Source: Armigeres subalbatus
Lineage: Eukaryota > Arthropoda > Insecta > Diptera > Culicidae
Reading direction: 5' to 3'
Assembly: GCF_024139115.2 (NCBI RefSeq)
Contig: NC_085139.1
Location: 142,003,271 to 142,067,270 of the forward strand
DNA length: 64,000 bases
Below the pieces are notes generated by a model that had not been told where the DNA came from, ran no database searches, and was given only the letters and a program-made list of their open reading frames with translations. Positions 10,485-21,534 of the stretch are shown here, one piece after another (positions within the stretch are counted from its first letter, which is position 1; each line of letters opens with the position of its first letter). The translations under genes were made by a program, and so were the position numbers.

Positions 10485-10777
10485 TTCTTCTTCTTATTGG
10501 CATTACATCCCCACACTGGACAGAGCCGCCTCGCAGCTTAGTGTTCATTAAGCACTTCCACAGTTATTAACTGCGAGGTTTCTAAGCCAAGTTACCATTT
10601 TTGCATTCGTATATCATGAGGCTAACACGATGATACTTTTATGCCCAGGAAAGTCGAGACAATTTCCAATCCGAAAATTTCCGAGACCGGCATCGGGAAT
10701 CGAACCCAGCCACCCTCAGCATGGTCTTGCTTTGTAGCCGCGCGTCTTACCGCACGGCTAAGGAGGGCCCCCATGAT
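10485..10777 (-). mobile_element. Feilai-type SINE, copy 1
   Basis: On the minus strand the element starts with gccctccttagccgtgcgg (box A region) and has ggttcgattcc (box B, plus-strand 10696-10706). It ends in a short run of aag triplets. A 12-bp direct duplication, gttatgatgtgc, lies at 10473-10484 and 10778-10789, showing insertion by target-primed reverse transcription. The target is an R-type repeat. This is a non-coding, LINE-dependent element. Confidence 0.92.
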
Positions 10778-10789
10778 GTTATGATGTGC

Positions 10790-11100
10790 ACTTTGAAGAA
10801 AATATTTCGGCTCTACCTTCTCTTGCGTACAATGGTAGATTTGACAAGAATCGATTTTGATCCACAATGCGCCTTTCTAATCATTCATGGCAAACAAACG
10901 ATAGTCCGTATCTTGCGTGAAAATTTCACTTTTCTGCTAAATAGCCACTACTAAGAAAACATTTTCAGTGGTATCCGGGGACCGTAATCGATGCCATTTT
11001 TGCAATCAACTCTTTCTTCTCATAAAATTTTGACCATGATAAGAACCGATTTTCTTTCCAAAATGCGCCACTAACAGTAACTAAACGATAGTCCGAATAT
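10790..11100 (+). repeat. R-type units, right copy continued
   Basis: Two diverged units (ctttgaagaaaatatttc, ccacaatgcgcctt, aaacgatagtccgtatc; then aagaaccgattttct, ccaaaatgcgcc, aaacgatagtccgaata). These match the plus-strand unit at 5715 in reverse complement. Confidence 0.6.
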
Positions 11101-11400
11101 TGTTGCTTTTGGCGATGGCCTCTCGATGTTCCACTTTCTGCTGAGACTGCTGCTACGGGCGTCATCGTTGTGCCCGCTCTCCGAGAAAATTTAATTGAAC
11201 TGAGGATTGAAGTCGAGCCCGTAAGTTGCACGATTTTGATGTCTGTGCTTGCGATGCACATACGCGATTGGTTGGTTTACCGATTTTCAGTGCTAGTAAA
11301 ATCCAATTTTTCAATAGTTTAGCACTTTGAATGCGTTTTTTCGATAGATGAGCAAAATCTTAAAGAGTTCGTCGATCGATAAACACCAAAATCTTTAAAA
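11095..11400 (-). repeat. Repeat P, right copy
   Basis: Reverse-complement partner of 1630-1895. Shared words include gtaagttgcacgattttgat, gtctgtgcttgcgatgcac and gattggttggtttacc. It ends the unit in the same way as on the left. Confidence 0.65.
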
Positions 11401-11509
11401 TCAGTTGAAAGACGGCTGACCACTTAACCACTTTTCGTGACGGTCTCAGATTTGAAACTGCAGAATGACCCCCCTATGTTCCGGAAAGACGTAATCCTAC
11501 GTCAAAAGT

Positions 11510-11800
11510 GAGAATTGAAAAGTCAGACGTGATATTCGAAGCAAGGGGTGAGAAGTGAAAAGTAAGGAAAATAAAGTGAGAAGTTAGAGATAAGAAGTGA
11601 GATGTAAGAAGTAAGAAGTGAAAAGCAAGAACTGAGAATTAAGAATCGAGAAGTGAGAAGTGAGTAGTGAGCAGTAAGAAGTGATAGGTGAAAAGTGAGG
11701 GGTAAGAGGTAAGAACTGAGAACTGGAAAGTTAGAAATGAGAAGTGAGAGCTGAGGACCGATAAGTGAGAAGTGAAAATCGGGATGTGACTGGTGAGTGG
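11510..11800. repeat. GA-rich minisatellite, second array
   Basis: Imperfect agtgagaagtgaaaag units as at 7080-7420, preceded by gacgtaatcctacgtc. Confidence 0.85.
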
Positions 11801-11825
11801 TGAGATGTGGAATTGAAAATTGTGA

Positions 11826-12082
11826 AATCAATCCTTATTTGTTTCAATTTCTTTCATTCCTCTTTTTGCTTCCTTTTTCTTCTTCTTTACCTATTTCCTT
11901 CTTTCCTCTTACTTATTCCCTCTTATTTCTTTCCTTTCCTTTACCCTTTCGCTTATTTATTTTTATTTCTCCTTTCTCCTTTTTACTTTCTTACTTTTTC
12001 TTACTTCGTCCTTTCTTATTTGTTCCCCTTCTTTCTTCGTCTTGTTTTTCTTCTTTATTATCTTCTAAACATATAAATCTAT
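11826..12082. repeat. Polypyrimidine tract
   Basis: Some 250 bp almost wholly of C and T on the plus strand. The long open frames here (phenylalanine, leucine and serine only) are an effect of composition. Confidence 0.8.
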
Positions 12083-12174
12083 AAATCCTATTAATTAAAA
12101 GTTACTTCTACCATCATTTCTTTTCACTCGGCATTTCTTTCCAATTGCTGATATTTGTGTATGATTTTACAAAC

Positions 12175-12410
12175 ACTGCTTCTGTTTTCCTCGCTACTCA
12201 CTTCCTACTTCTCACTTCACATCTATCCCATCTCACTCCTCATCACTTGTCACTTTTTATTTCTCATTTCCAAATACTTATTTCTCATTTGTTACTCCAC
12301 ACATCTCACAACTAGGTACTCACTTTCATTTCTCAGTTCTCACTTCGAACATCTCACTACTCACTTTTCACTGTTCAATTCGAACATCTTACTACTCTCT
12401 TCATATAATA
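12175..12410. repeat. CT-rich minisatellite, opposite in orientation to 11510-11800
   Basis: Units of the form cttctcacttcacat and ctcactactcacttttc are the reverse complement of the arrays at 7080 and 11510. The two arrays face each other across the polypyrimidine tract. Confidence 0.8.
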
Positions 12411-12435
12411 AGGAAACAATTCCAACTGCTTGGCC

Positions 12436-12535
12436 TAACGATATACGGGCAAATGGCGTTTGCCTAAATGACCCTTTCGGCCAAAAATTACCTTGTCGAC
12501 CAAATGGCATTCGGTGACCTTAAGCGATATTTTTA
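12436..12535. repeat. Short degenerate minisatellite (aaatggcgtttgcc / gaccaaatggcattcgg)
   Basis: Three or four loose units built on 'aaatgrc-ttcggcc' lie in tandem. Confidence 0.5.
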
Positions 12536-14700
12536 CATGCTATGAAAAGTATTTGATATTTAAAAAAAAATGTGTTCCCTATCTCGATACTTCCATAACT
12601 CGATAGTTCCTTCAAAATCGATTCGAGAAATACACTTCAAATAACTAACTTCCGTCTACTTCTAAATCATTATGATGAACAAGCTCACATTCTGCTCTAT
12701 AACCGCCACTTTTATGCTTACTTGAACGAAGCGTTTCGGGTTGGCCGGCAAAAAAATGTACCATAGCAAATAGGATGATAGTGTTAAGAAAACACGGAAC
12801 ACCTAGTCTAAGAGATAAATTCATGTATTTGATAATTAGCTCATCAAATTAGTAACAAAAAAATAGCAAAATGTAAATTCATTGAAGAAGAAGAACAGAA
12901 GCTCCAAGCTAAAAATACGAGTTAACAACAATGCTTTATGCGATTCCACTACTTAAATATGTGATTTATGTTTCACTAGCTTTCATCCGGCGCGCATTGC
13001 TATGCCAAAGGCGAAGGGGTCTTGATCCACCACAGAAACATTGCTTGCCTTCATTAGCTCTCAAGTTTGCGTGGTGGAGTAGGGTCGTTTTTTGAATCAC
13101 CCTACTAATATTCTTTGCTTTTGATAAATACGACATCAATACTACTACAGTACATGACAGTTTTTATTGTACCAATACCTTTAAAGTATTGTTTTGGTAC
13201 TCAACCCACCTTCACCTTAAGATATGTGTTTCATTTGTATGGGACCATCACAAGATTTACAAGGTCCTAATCCGGCCCAAAAAACCTCTTCATACAAATT
13301 CCACGCCGACCGGTTCAGTTTCCGAGTCTATAAGGGTCAGACAGACCGACAGATAATTTATTTTTATACATACAGATATTTGAGATAAGCCTAAATGACC
13401 TTACTGTTTAAATAGAAACACACGTCTGTCACGAGCAAGTGGCAGAATAAATAAGATGAAAATACTATGTGCAATCCCTTAACGCAATTATCTACAAAAG
13501 TGTAAAATATGCATTTATCATTTGGATATCAATTGGATTGCTTAGCTATATCAGGATATCAGGGAGAATAGAAATAAAATATTGTTATTCGTTTACTCTA
13601 TTTTTAACATTGACCAAACAAAGTCGAGTAGAGCGAATTGATTGAAATTAAATGTCAGATGATGCTGAATATAGCACTTTAACATCATCTTTAACACCAT
13701 AAAGCCTAATTTCCAATCATACAATAAAATGTAAGCCAAAGGCTACATGGTATTTTCGGAATTCAGGTCAGTATAAACAAATGGTATTCAATTATTCAAC
13801 TGTCTAATCAATCCTCGAGTATCACATGACGTGTTTCTCCCTGCCCCCAACCATATTATCGCACGATCTAGATAATCACAATTACCTGAGAATTCCAGAA
13901 ACATTCCCCGACTAAGTTCAGTAAACGAAGGGGGGCGTGCTACGAATTTCCACTAATTAATTATTTGCATGCAGACGTTCATTACATGACATACCCTAGG
14001 CCAACTAGTACTCGGAAATGGTATGGCACCACTAAACAGGTTCCAAGAATATGCATTTCGAGCTGCGGAAAATTGAAAAAGAATAGCCACACCATACACG
14101 ACCGCAAGCATGCCAGGTCGTCAGTTTAACCTATCCGAATCGCGATAACTGCAGTCCAGATAAGCCAAACTGCGGCTTTAATGCGACGCGGTGCATAGGC
14201 GATGTACCCACCAATTAGGCTGTCTCCAACGTGCAGCAGAATGTCTAATGGGTCGCATTCTCCTAATGAGCTTCCGTTGGACGGGGTTCGCTTAGCTAAA
14301 CCGCCGCCGAAGTTCCAACCTGTCCAATGAAAACTGGAACAAGTAACTCAAATTGAAACTAATTCGTCTAAATTAGCTTGCTCATTAGCCGAGAAAGAAC
14401 TATTATTCACATTTACTCAAGAGAGGGTGGCTACCAGTAAGGTTCTTGGGAGAGAGGAAACTGAATCCTACATAGCCACGAACTTTCACAGACCACCAGC
14501 TCGTCTGGCATAAGCAGTTCCACGGTAGTTAGAGGTCATTAGCGTAGCATTGTTGACAGATTTCATTACAGCACTTCAACACAATTAGGGAAGTTTTGGT
14601 TGGGGTGGTGCACCTGAAATGATTGGCAGTTGGACTAGACACCGATAGATGAACGATGTTTGTTTATCGTTGTTTACACGGTAAGCATTATTTATCATAG
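12536..14700. other. Unassigned, mostly non-repetitive DNA
   Basis: No open frame of note. 13210-13390 resembles a dispersed 3'-end type repeat (ccgaccggttcag, then gtctataagggtcagacag, then AT-rich). 13800-14600 is compositionally balanced and shows no internal repeats, so it could be unique host DNA, for example regulatory. There is no direct evidence for function. Confidence 0.3.
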
Positions 14701-14740
14701 ACTACATGAGTCGGCAGACGAATAATATTTCAAATAATAG

Positions 14741-15160
14741 TTGCCTGCTAATAATCCGAACAATTTCACTAGCAAAATTTATTACACAGGCATCCGACGC
14801 TATAAAAGACGTGTAAATCCTTTTCAGAAACAGGCGCCTTGTCTTGCCGACGTTGCTGCTGTAGTTTTCCTGCATAGCAAAATAAATTTTCCTATTTCGT
14901 ATCCCACTGCACAATGGGGACGATGGTGGTCATTAATCGATAAATTGACATTGCCCATCTACTTCGTGTCAAGGACATTCCAGAAATTGCCAACTTCGTT
15001 CGGATCGTTTGGCAGAATTGGAGTTAATATAGAAAACGATCTTACGAGAGCTAGGATTTGCGAACGCTTCGTAGACTGCGTGACGGGCAACAGGCTGCCA
15101 TGTGCCAAGAGGAATGGAGAAACCTTTTACGTACTGCTCAGGGTGTTCTTTAATGCGTAA
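14741..15160 (+). CDS. Unrecognised 139-codon open frame
   Basis: An ATG-initiated frame runs to a TAA at 15158-15160. The protein has a mixed composition with a cysteine-containing C-terminal part (ARICERFVDCVTGNRLPC) and no signal peptide, membrane helix or domain that I recognise. No promoter, splice site or polyadenylation signal ties it to a gene. It may be a decayed transposon segment or chance. Confidence 0.2.
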   Translation: MPANNPNNFTSKIYYTGIRRYKRRVNPFQKQAPCLADVAAVVFLHSKINFPISYPTAQWGRWWSLIDKLTLPIYFVSRTFQKLPTSFGSFGRIGVNIENDLTRARICERFVDCVTGNRLPCAKRNGETFYVLLRVFFNA

Positions 15161-15929
15161 AAATGCTCTTTAATGAACATGGTTTTGGCCACCTACTTAT
15201 TAGGGATCGTACCATAGTGCACTGCTCCCCATATTCCTAAAAAAAGAAGCACGTGGTTCTGCTTCGCTGCCTGCAAGATTCTTATCCTTCTGCAATTTTT
15301 ACTCTTGATTTCTGATTCTCACAAACGATGGCCGGACGTCTTACAGCCAGGAATACAACGCTGAAAGGAGGCACAATCAACCAAAAATTCGGCAGGTCGA
15401 TAGAAACGTGGGAGAAGATGTTATGATGTAAGAATGCAAGATTTGCTCAATTATTGTAGATTTTTCAAAGGAATTCTTGTCAAGGATCTCGAGCAACACA
15501 AATGTGGCTACTCATATACAGTTGCCGGCATAATGAAGTTCCCACTTGCCGTTTTTCATATAAAATGCACTTGTCATAAGACGAGTTTGTACCACAAGTG
15601 AACGCATTCCACTAAAAAGCTCAAAATAGTTTTCTTAACATACAAAATGGTTATCTTTGAAGCCCTGGATCTCGGTTGCCCGTAAACCGATTTTGCTTAA
15701 ATTTCGATTCCCGTACAGCATGGATTAGATGAATATATTCGAAAATTCCAAAGAAAATTTAATTGTTGACTCGGTTGTTTTGAATGCATTTCAATATTCA
15801 TCCCTTCCTTCGATGTATGCGTACATAAAATGGTTGAATTTTTTTTTCTCTAAAGTTCATTTATTTGAAAATAATCTCAAAATAGATGTGACAAAATTGA
15901 GCGTACTGCGAATTTTTTTCTAACTAATT
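15161..15929. other. Unassigned AT-rich DNA
   Basis: Nothing supportable was recognised. Confidence 0.3.
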
Positions 15930-16265
15930 TCTTATTATAAACACGATTAATGTATTTTAATACTGTTTAGTCATGATTATATTTATAATAATAAGCATCC
16001 GCTACTTAATCATTCAATGTTTTGAAATTAAACCATGTTTGGCCAAAATGGCGAACAAGTAAGATGTATAAACAATGCTATTTAACAATTCAATGCTGCT
16101 GGACAAAATAGATGGTTGAAGATATGAATTTCACCGGCATCGTGTCTTATATATGATAGATAATCGAAATCGAGCGAGACATACGATAAATTTGGGAAAA
16201 TTTAGTCGGTAAATGATGAAAACAGATGTAAACATACAGAGGAAACGAAAAATGTTGGGAATGGC
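15930..16265 (+). repeat. Repeat Q, plus-strand copy
   Basis: About 330 bp match the reverse complement of 21535-21855 nearly end to end: cttattataaacacgattaa at one end, then gcatccgctactta, ttcaatgctgctggac, and gatgtaaacatacagag at the other. The two copies lie 5.3 kb apart in opposite orientation. Confidence 0.75.
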
Positions 16266-16624
16266 ATATTTCAAATTAAGTATAACTTTTTTTTAAAGTC
16301 GATGTATAGGTAGCTTATAAGCTCATGACACTAATGAATAATAATATTAATAACAGAGCAGCACACGGATACATTATAAGATGTCATTTTATATTTGAAG
16401 ACTCAGTCACCGTAAGAAGAAATTTGGTTGAATAATTTAAATTCACCAATATATCATTGAATAAGCTGCCGAACTCTTAAAAAAGTTTATTTTTACTCGC
16501 CACATGGAAATCATCCAATTGTATCCCTTATGGTAACAGATCGTGGAGTTTAATCCAAATTTAATTATGAAATTACGATTTTAAGCTATCTTTTCAATAT
16601 TCAATTAGAAGTGCTCTGAAGTGC

Positions 16625-16635
16625 TTCTTCTTCTT

Positions 16636-16665
<30 letters not shown>
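16625..16665. repeat. (TTC)n microsatellite
   Basis: Uninterrupted TTC run of about 13 units, formed by the SINE tail. Confidence 0.95.
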
Positions 16666-16666
<1 letters not shown>

Positions 16667-16939
16667 TTGGCATTACATTCCCACACTGGGACAGAGCCGC
16701 CTCGCAGCTTAGTGTTCATTGAGCACTTCCACAGTTATTAACTGCGAGGTTTCTAAGCCAAGTTACCATTTTTGCATTCGTATATCATGAGGCTAACATG
16801 ATGATATTTTTATGCCCAGGGAAGTCGAGAAAATTTCCAATCCGAAAATTGCCTAGACCGGCACCGGGAATCGAACCCAGCCACCCTCAGCATGGTCTTG
16901 CTTTGTAGCCGCGCGTCTTACCGCACGGCTAAGGAGGGC
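16625..16939 (-). mobile_element. Feilai-type SINE, copy 2, with long AAG tail
   Basis: Same order of blocks as copy 1, with a gccctcc start near 16939 and box B at about 16867-16877. The 3' tail is a run of about 13 GAA/AAG triplets (16625-16665 on the plus strand as TTC). A clear target duplication could not be defined. Confidence 0.9.
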
Positions 16940-17270
16940 TGAAAAGAATATGTATAGCCTTTTCTAACTCGAAATGCAAGGAACTAACGAGTAATGTCTT
17001 CCAATCCAGAACTCGTTCAAGCGTTTCAAGAAATTGCAGACGATTCATAGTGAGCAAATACAGACATTCGGATTTCTCTGCCATTATTTCCCTTGCAAAT
17101 TGATGAAAATACAGGCATGACATGTGCTGGAGGTTGCGGATCATACTCATGACAACCCAAACGATTAAGAAAATCAAAATAATGTTCATGCTTTGAAGTA
17201 AAAATAAGATTTTGCATATTTTGAAATATGGCCTGGATATAGGAAAAGCTAATAAAAAGTGATCCATCAT
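16929..17270 (-). CDS. Unrecognised 113-codon open frame
   Basis: The minus-strand frame begins MMDHFLLAFPISRPY and contains a hydrophobic stretch (IILIFLIVWVVMSMI) that could span a membrane. It ends inside the neighbouring SINE, so the original 3' end is lost. Gene family not recognised; a truncated chemoreceptor-like exon is possible but there is no diagnostic motif. Confidence 0.2.
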   Translation of the reverse strand: MMDHFLLAFPISRPYFKICKILFLLQSMNIILIFLIVWVVMSMIRNLQHMSCLYFHQFAREIMAEKSECLYLLTMNRLQFLETLERVLDWKTLLVSSLHFELEKAIHILFSPP

Positions 17271-17759
17271 TTTTGTTATTCTGTCTAATTTATTGAAGTT
17301 ACTGTTTCTGGTTGTAATTTATAATCACAAAAATATTCGCGTTTAATGTAATATTTGCATCCAGCAGAAATAGAAGAAATAAACAATTTTTTTTTTATTT
17401 TGATGAGTGATATGTTCTCACAAGTATCTTGAAAAAAAACTTCCATTATGTAGGAGTCTTTTCTAAATATTCGTAAAAATTGTGCTGATTATTTCACTTG
17501 CTAGATAGAAGCTCAAAAAACAAAAAGATTCTATATCATTATATTTAAAAAACGCAGGACACAAAGTCGGAAAGAAACACAATTCCTGCATAATCAAACA
17601 CAAACTACAATACAAAACTACATTTTGAAATAAGATGCCACCAGAGGATGCGATGAGGTGATCAGCTGATCAGCACAGAATTTCAGGCAATAGTAAAACC
17701 AAATTGAATCATTTCATACACAAAAGAACTAAAAATAATAGCGAACGCATTTTACATAA
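17271..17759. other. Unassigned AT-rich DNA
   Basis: Nothing supportable was recognised. Confidence 0.3.
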
Positions 17760-18840
17760 CTGGTGCCATTTTTAGAAAGGAAGAGAAATACTTTCTTCCA
17801 AAATTCTGGAGAATTGTCTTTCTGTAGCAAAATGCTATCCTCACTCCAGGTATTGTGAAAATATTTGCTTCACCAAGAATCTTATAGACTTCCTTCTTCT
17901 TTAATTCTGGGAAAATTCTGGAATAATAAAAATGACAGTTGTGCGATGCTTTCATATTAAGTGGTGTGCCCTTAAAAACGCAAGTGAATTTTGTTTTGGA
18001 TTCCGAGATGCTCGCCTCAAGGAAGTCGGCAAAATTCTTTCTCCAGAAATTCTAGGAAACTCATATTTTAAAAATACAGGGTTATTTTTATCTAGGAATT
18101 CTGAGGAATTTCTTCCCAGGAATTTTGAGGATTTATCCCTTTAGAAATTATGGGTATGTCTTCCTCCAAGAATTTTAGAAAACCTTGACTTTTTCGAATT
18201 TTGAGAAAACTCTTCCCTGGGAATTTTTGGAAATTTCTGCTCCTGAATTCTGGGAAACTGATTTTCCAAGCATTCTGGGTTCTTCCATCACTAGTAATAC
18301 TGGGAAATTCTTTCCCAGGAGTTATGAGGACTTACCATTACAGGAAGCATGAACAAAAAAATCTAAAGAACTTCAGCATACCTTCTCCCCTCAACACAGG
18401 TTTTCCTTTTTCTCGAAATTTCAGGAAATTTCCAGATATTCGTCGTCACAAATTCTGGGCAGTCGTTATACAAGAATTGTAGTATAATCTTGCTTAAGTA
18501 TTTTTTGGCGAATTTCTCCTTCTGAGACTTTGGGAAATTCCTCCTTCAAAAATTCCTCCCACAGAAATTTTGCAGAAATTCTCAGATATTTTTGGGAATT
18601 GGCCCTACAAAAGCTCAGGGCAAATCATCTCGCACGAATTTTCGAGAATCCTTCTTCCAGACTTTAAGAGGAATTCCTTCTTCAGGAATTTGGAGAAAAA
18701 TCGTTTATCTGAGGATTTGGGTAATTACTCACATCAGCTCAGATATGCTATAGAATAGATAATTCCTAGCTCTGACAACTCTGGAGATTTTTTTCCGCAC
18801 AATTTATGAGGAAATCTACTCCCGTGAATTATACCCGAGC
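17760..18840. repeat. Degenerate gaattctgggaaatt repeats
   Basis: Loose 20-30 bp periods around gaattctgggaaa, ttcccaggaatt and similar recur through the stretch. The style resembles the GGAATTCC fields at 20.3-28.0, 34.0-36.5 and 54-56.7 kb but is more AT-rich. Confidence 0.55.
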
Positions 18841-18853
18841 AGCTCATATGTTA

Positions 18854-19724
18854 CACATATAAAGCTATGTCCATTGAGGACAAAAATATGATACAAATCA
18901 TTTATTTTTGTTTGTAGTGAAAATTCGCACCTTCTTTTTTATTCCTCTCATCAAAAGTTGCACACCTCCGAAGTCAATTTCCTTGGCACATTTGTTCCAC
19001 ATTATGGTCATACGAGTCGCGTCCCGAGCTGTTTTTCCACTTTTCTTAAGCTTCCGCTTCATTACTGTCCAAAATGTCTCGATGGGCCGGAGCTGTGGGC
19101 AGTTGCGTGGATTTATTTGAGGGCAGTTGCGTGGATATATTTTATCGACGAAATCTTCGTTATTATCGCAGTACCACTGGATGAGTTCCGGGCTGCAGTG
19201 GCAACTCACCAAATCTGGCCAAAACTTCACGGGACCTTTATGGGATTTATGGAAGGTAGACGGCGGTTTTTGAGACATTCCTCCTTGTACAGCTTCGAGG
19301 CCATCGTCTTATTCGTCACAAACACTTAGGTCTTTGCTCCACAGCTGCATATCCCTTGCCAAAATCATCTGCTTTTTTTGCAATTTTGTCCAAAAAGCAA
19401 ACCTAAACTTCACAGGAACTACTCCTCGTGCCGTCGCCATTTAGAATTTTTGGCTAGGAAGCTGTCCGAAATCCATTTTGACGTAGGTTCCATCGTCGAT
19501 GAGCAGGATTATCAACGTGGGTGTGCAGATTTTTTTCTTTTCTATCGGCTTCCATCAGGAATAATTTTTGACTAGCTGCACGAAACATCGTGAAATGTAT
19601 ACTACAGCAAGTGGGCGCCTAGGTAGACAAACCGCAGTAAAAGAATTCTTGCAGCGGTCACTTTCCATGTCGCTGCAATACAAAAAATGATTCCGGATTC
19701 TAAATGGACATAACTTTATCACAG
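18854..19724 (-). mobile_element. Internally deleted Tc1/mariner (IS630) element
   Basis: Imperfect terminal inverted repeats of about 22 bp share ataaag.tatgtccatt. The left one is at 18854-18877 and the right one ends at 19724. A TA dinucleotide lies immediately outside each end (18852-18853 and 19725-19726), as expected for this superfamily. At 871 bp it is shorter than a full element, and only the catalytic half of the transposase is left. Confidence 0.8.
18898..19505 (-). pseudogene. Tc1/mariner transposase, catalytic domain remnant
   Basis: Minus-strand reading from 19505 gives LLIDDGTYVKMDFG (first catalytic Asp), a stop, then MATARGVVPVKFRFAFWTKL. Further on come GPVKFWPDLVSCHCS (second Asp region) and NPRNCPQLRPIETFW (third acidic residue), with KRKLKKSGKTARD after it. 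The triad residues are visible, but the frame is interrupted by at least one stop and a shift near 19280-19330. The N-terminal DNA-binding helix-turn-helix half is missing. A short duplication (ININPRNCP-type repeat) sits before the last motif. Confidence 0.8.
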
Positions 19725-20148
19725 TAACTTATACTTGTTTATTTGTTTTTTTATATCCAATTGACCTAACTGTGGTCTTAATGAACTTGTAAATTCTAAA
19801 TAGATCACACAGATCACAATAACAGGTTTCATCAAGGGTATCACTAACAATAATATAAGATGTAATGTAATGTAATAAATAATACAGCACAATTTGTACA
19901 GCCACACATAATGAAATAGAGCACGTTAATTTACTGCGCATCGTGAAACTATTGATATTTACAATTAATTGGACTTGGATTCCATACGTTATGTGAACGG
20001 TTAATAAACTCGTGAGATCAAAAACCGTTTGGCCAAGTGGAACTATTAAGTGCCAACATTTTCCACTTATCTTTCAGAATGATCTTAAAAGGAACATAAT
20101 CTAGGGTTTTGTCATCTACATGCTTAGCAACTAATGTAAGGGCTCATC

Positions 20149-20289
20149 CACAAATTACATAACGCCAAAATTGATAATTTTCAACCCCCCATCTCTTTGC
20201 AATGCTTTTGGTAAGGAAAGGTTTGAAAATGTGTAGGCCGTAACGCTCAGACAGATATCCACCCACCCCAAAAGCGTTATGTAATTGTA
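20149..20289. mobile_element. Small MITE with acaaattacataacgc termini
   Basis: cacaaattacataacgcc at 20149 is inverted as gcgttatgtaattgt at 20274-20288. The interior has no coding capacity. Confidence 0.6.
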
Positions 20290-20403
20290 ACATTCACTCG
20301 AAGAAATCCTTTTCTGAGAGTTTTAGGGATTCCTTTGTCCAGAAGTTCTAAATATTTGATAATACATTTCCTAGAAATTCTGATTGGGGAACTCCTGTGA
20401 ATT

Positions 20404-20660
20404 TCTTCTGCTCTGCTTTGTTGGCATTACATCCCAATTTGAAAATTGCTATATTGCAGCTTAGTGTTCATTAAGCACTTCCACAGTTATTAACTACGAG
20501 GTTTTAGGGCCGATTCATCATTTCTGCATTCCTGTGTAATAAAACTAATATGATAATGCTCAAAGGCAGAGGGAAGTATCATAAACCCTACACCGTACCA
20601 TGAAATGAATTCAGTCACTTTCAGCATGGCCTTGCTTTGTAGCCACCAGGCTAAAAAAGG
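20404..20660 (-). mobile_element. Decayed Feilai-type SINE, copy 4
   Basis: Blocks ttggcattacatccc, gcagcttagtgttcattaag, cacttccacagttattaac and cagcatggccttgctttgta follow the Feilai order. The box B and AAG tail are largely lost. Confidence 0.8.
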
Positions 20661-20871
20661 CACAATTCAGAATTTTTGCTAGTATTTTTACTACGAATTA
20701 CACTCCCTCCCGGAAGAACTATTGAAGAAATTCATAAAGAATTTCTGGAGAAATCACTGGAGGAAACCGTTAAGAAATTCCTGAAATTTGTTAAAGGAAT
20801 CTTAGGAGATTCTGCTCATGGTATTCCTGAAGGAATTCCTGGATAAGTTTATAAGGAACTCTTGAAGAAAG

Positions 20872-20939
20872 TTTTTTTTTTTTTTTTTTTTTTATTGTCT
20901 TTATTAATGAGGTTTTCGGCCCTTGACCGGTTCACCTCA
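20872..20939 (-). mobile_element. 68-bp LINE 3' end with poly(A) and target duplication
   Basis: On the minus strand, gaggtgaaccggtcaaggg and ccgaaaacctcatt form a hairpin-like 3' end, followed by attaataaagacaat and 22 A residues. A 10-bp duplication ttgaagaaag flanks it (20862-20871 and 20940-20949). It is an extreme 5' truncation of a LINE. Confidence 0.85.
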
Positions 20940-21244
20940 TTGAAGAAAGTTCCTGGAGGGATTCTTGGGTGACTTACGTTTCAGAAGAATTCTTTGGAAG
21001 TTTCAAAGATTTTTCTCATGTAGGATCTCTGTGGAATTTTATGGAATTTCCAAAAGAGGCTTATTTCGAACCATGTCACCTCAAAAGATATATTAATTAG
21101 ATCAAACAGCAAAAGTTTTTGCACACTTTCTCGCAAGTATACAGTGTTAAAATTAGCGGCGTACTTTATATATTTTATGCTTTGATTGCACTAGAAATGC
21201 AGAAATGTCTTGAAAATTGCTTGAACTGTTTGAAGGAAAATTTT

Positions 21245-21365
21245 GAACCACGCCGATCGAGCCGCCGCCGAAAACAACCGCGGCGTGGCGCCGGCTAAGC
21301 CGCCGCCGCCGTTAGAAAAATACATTCACGCCGCCGCCGGTTCAAAGTAGATCGGCGCACAGGTC
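21245..21365. repeat. GC-rich ccgccg patch
   Basis: gccgccgccg-rich stretch with gatcggcg at both sides, strongly unlike the surrounding AT-rich DNA. Looks like part of a dispersed repeat rather than a gene. Confidence 0.45.
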
Positions 21366-21534
21366 TACTACGAGGTTGAAAAGCTGTTTTTATGTTCGGT
21401 ACCTTAACATGCACCTTGTACTTCTAGAATTTGACTGTGAACGATCGGATTCAATAATATTACTCTTAATGATAGACCTGAGACAATAATCGAGCTTTAA
21501 AACAAATTTAAGTTGAAGACATACTAAATTTGAA

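Noticed and set aside
11797..12084. Membrane-like protein in the pyrimidine tract
   Set aside because: The F/L/S-only translation reflects the base composition.
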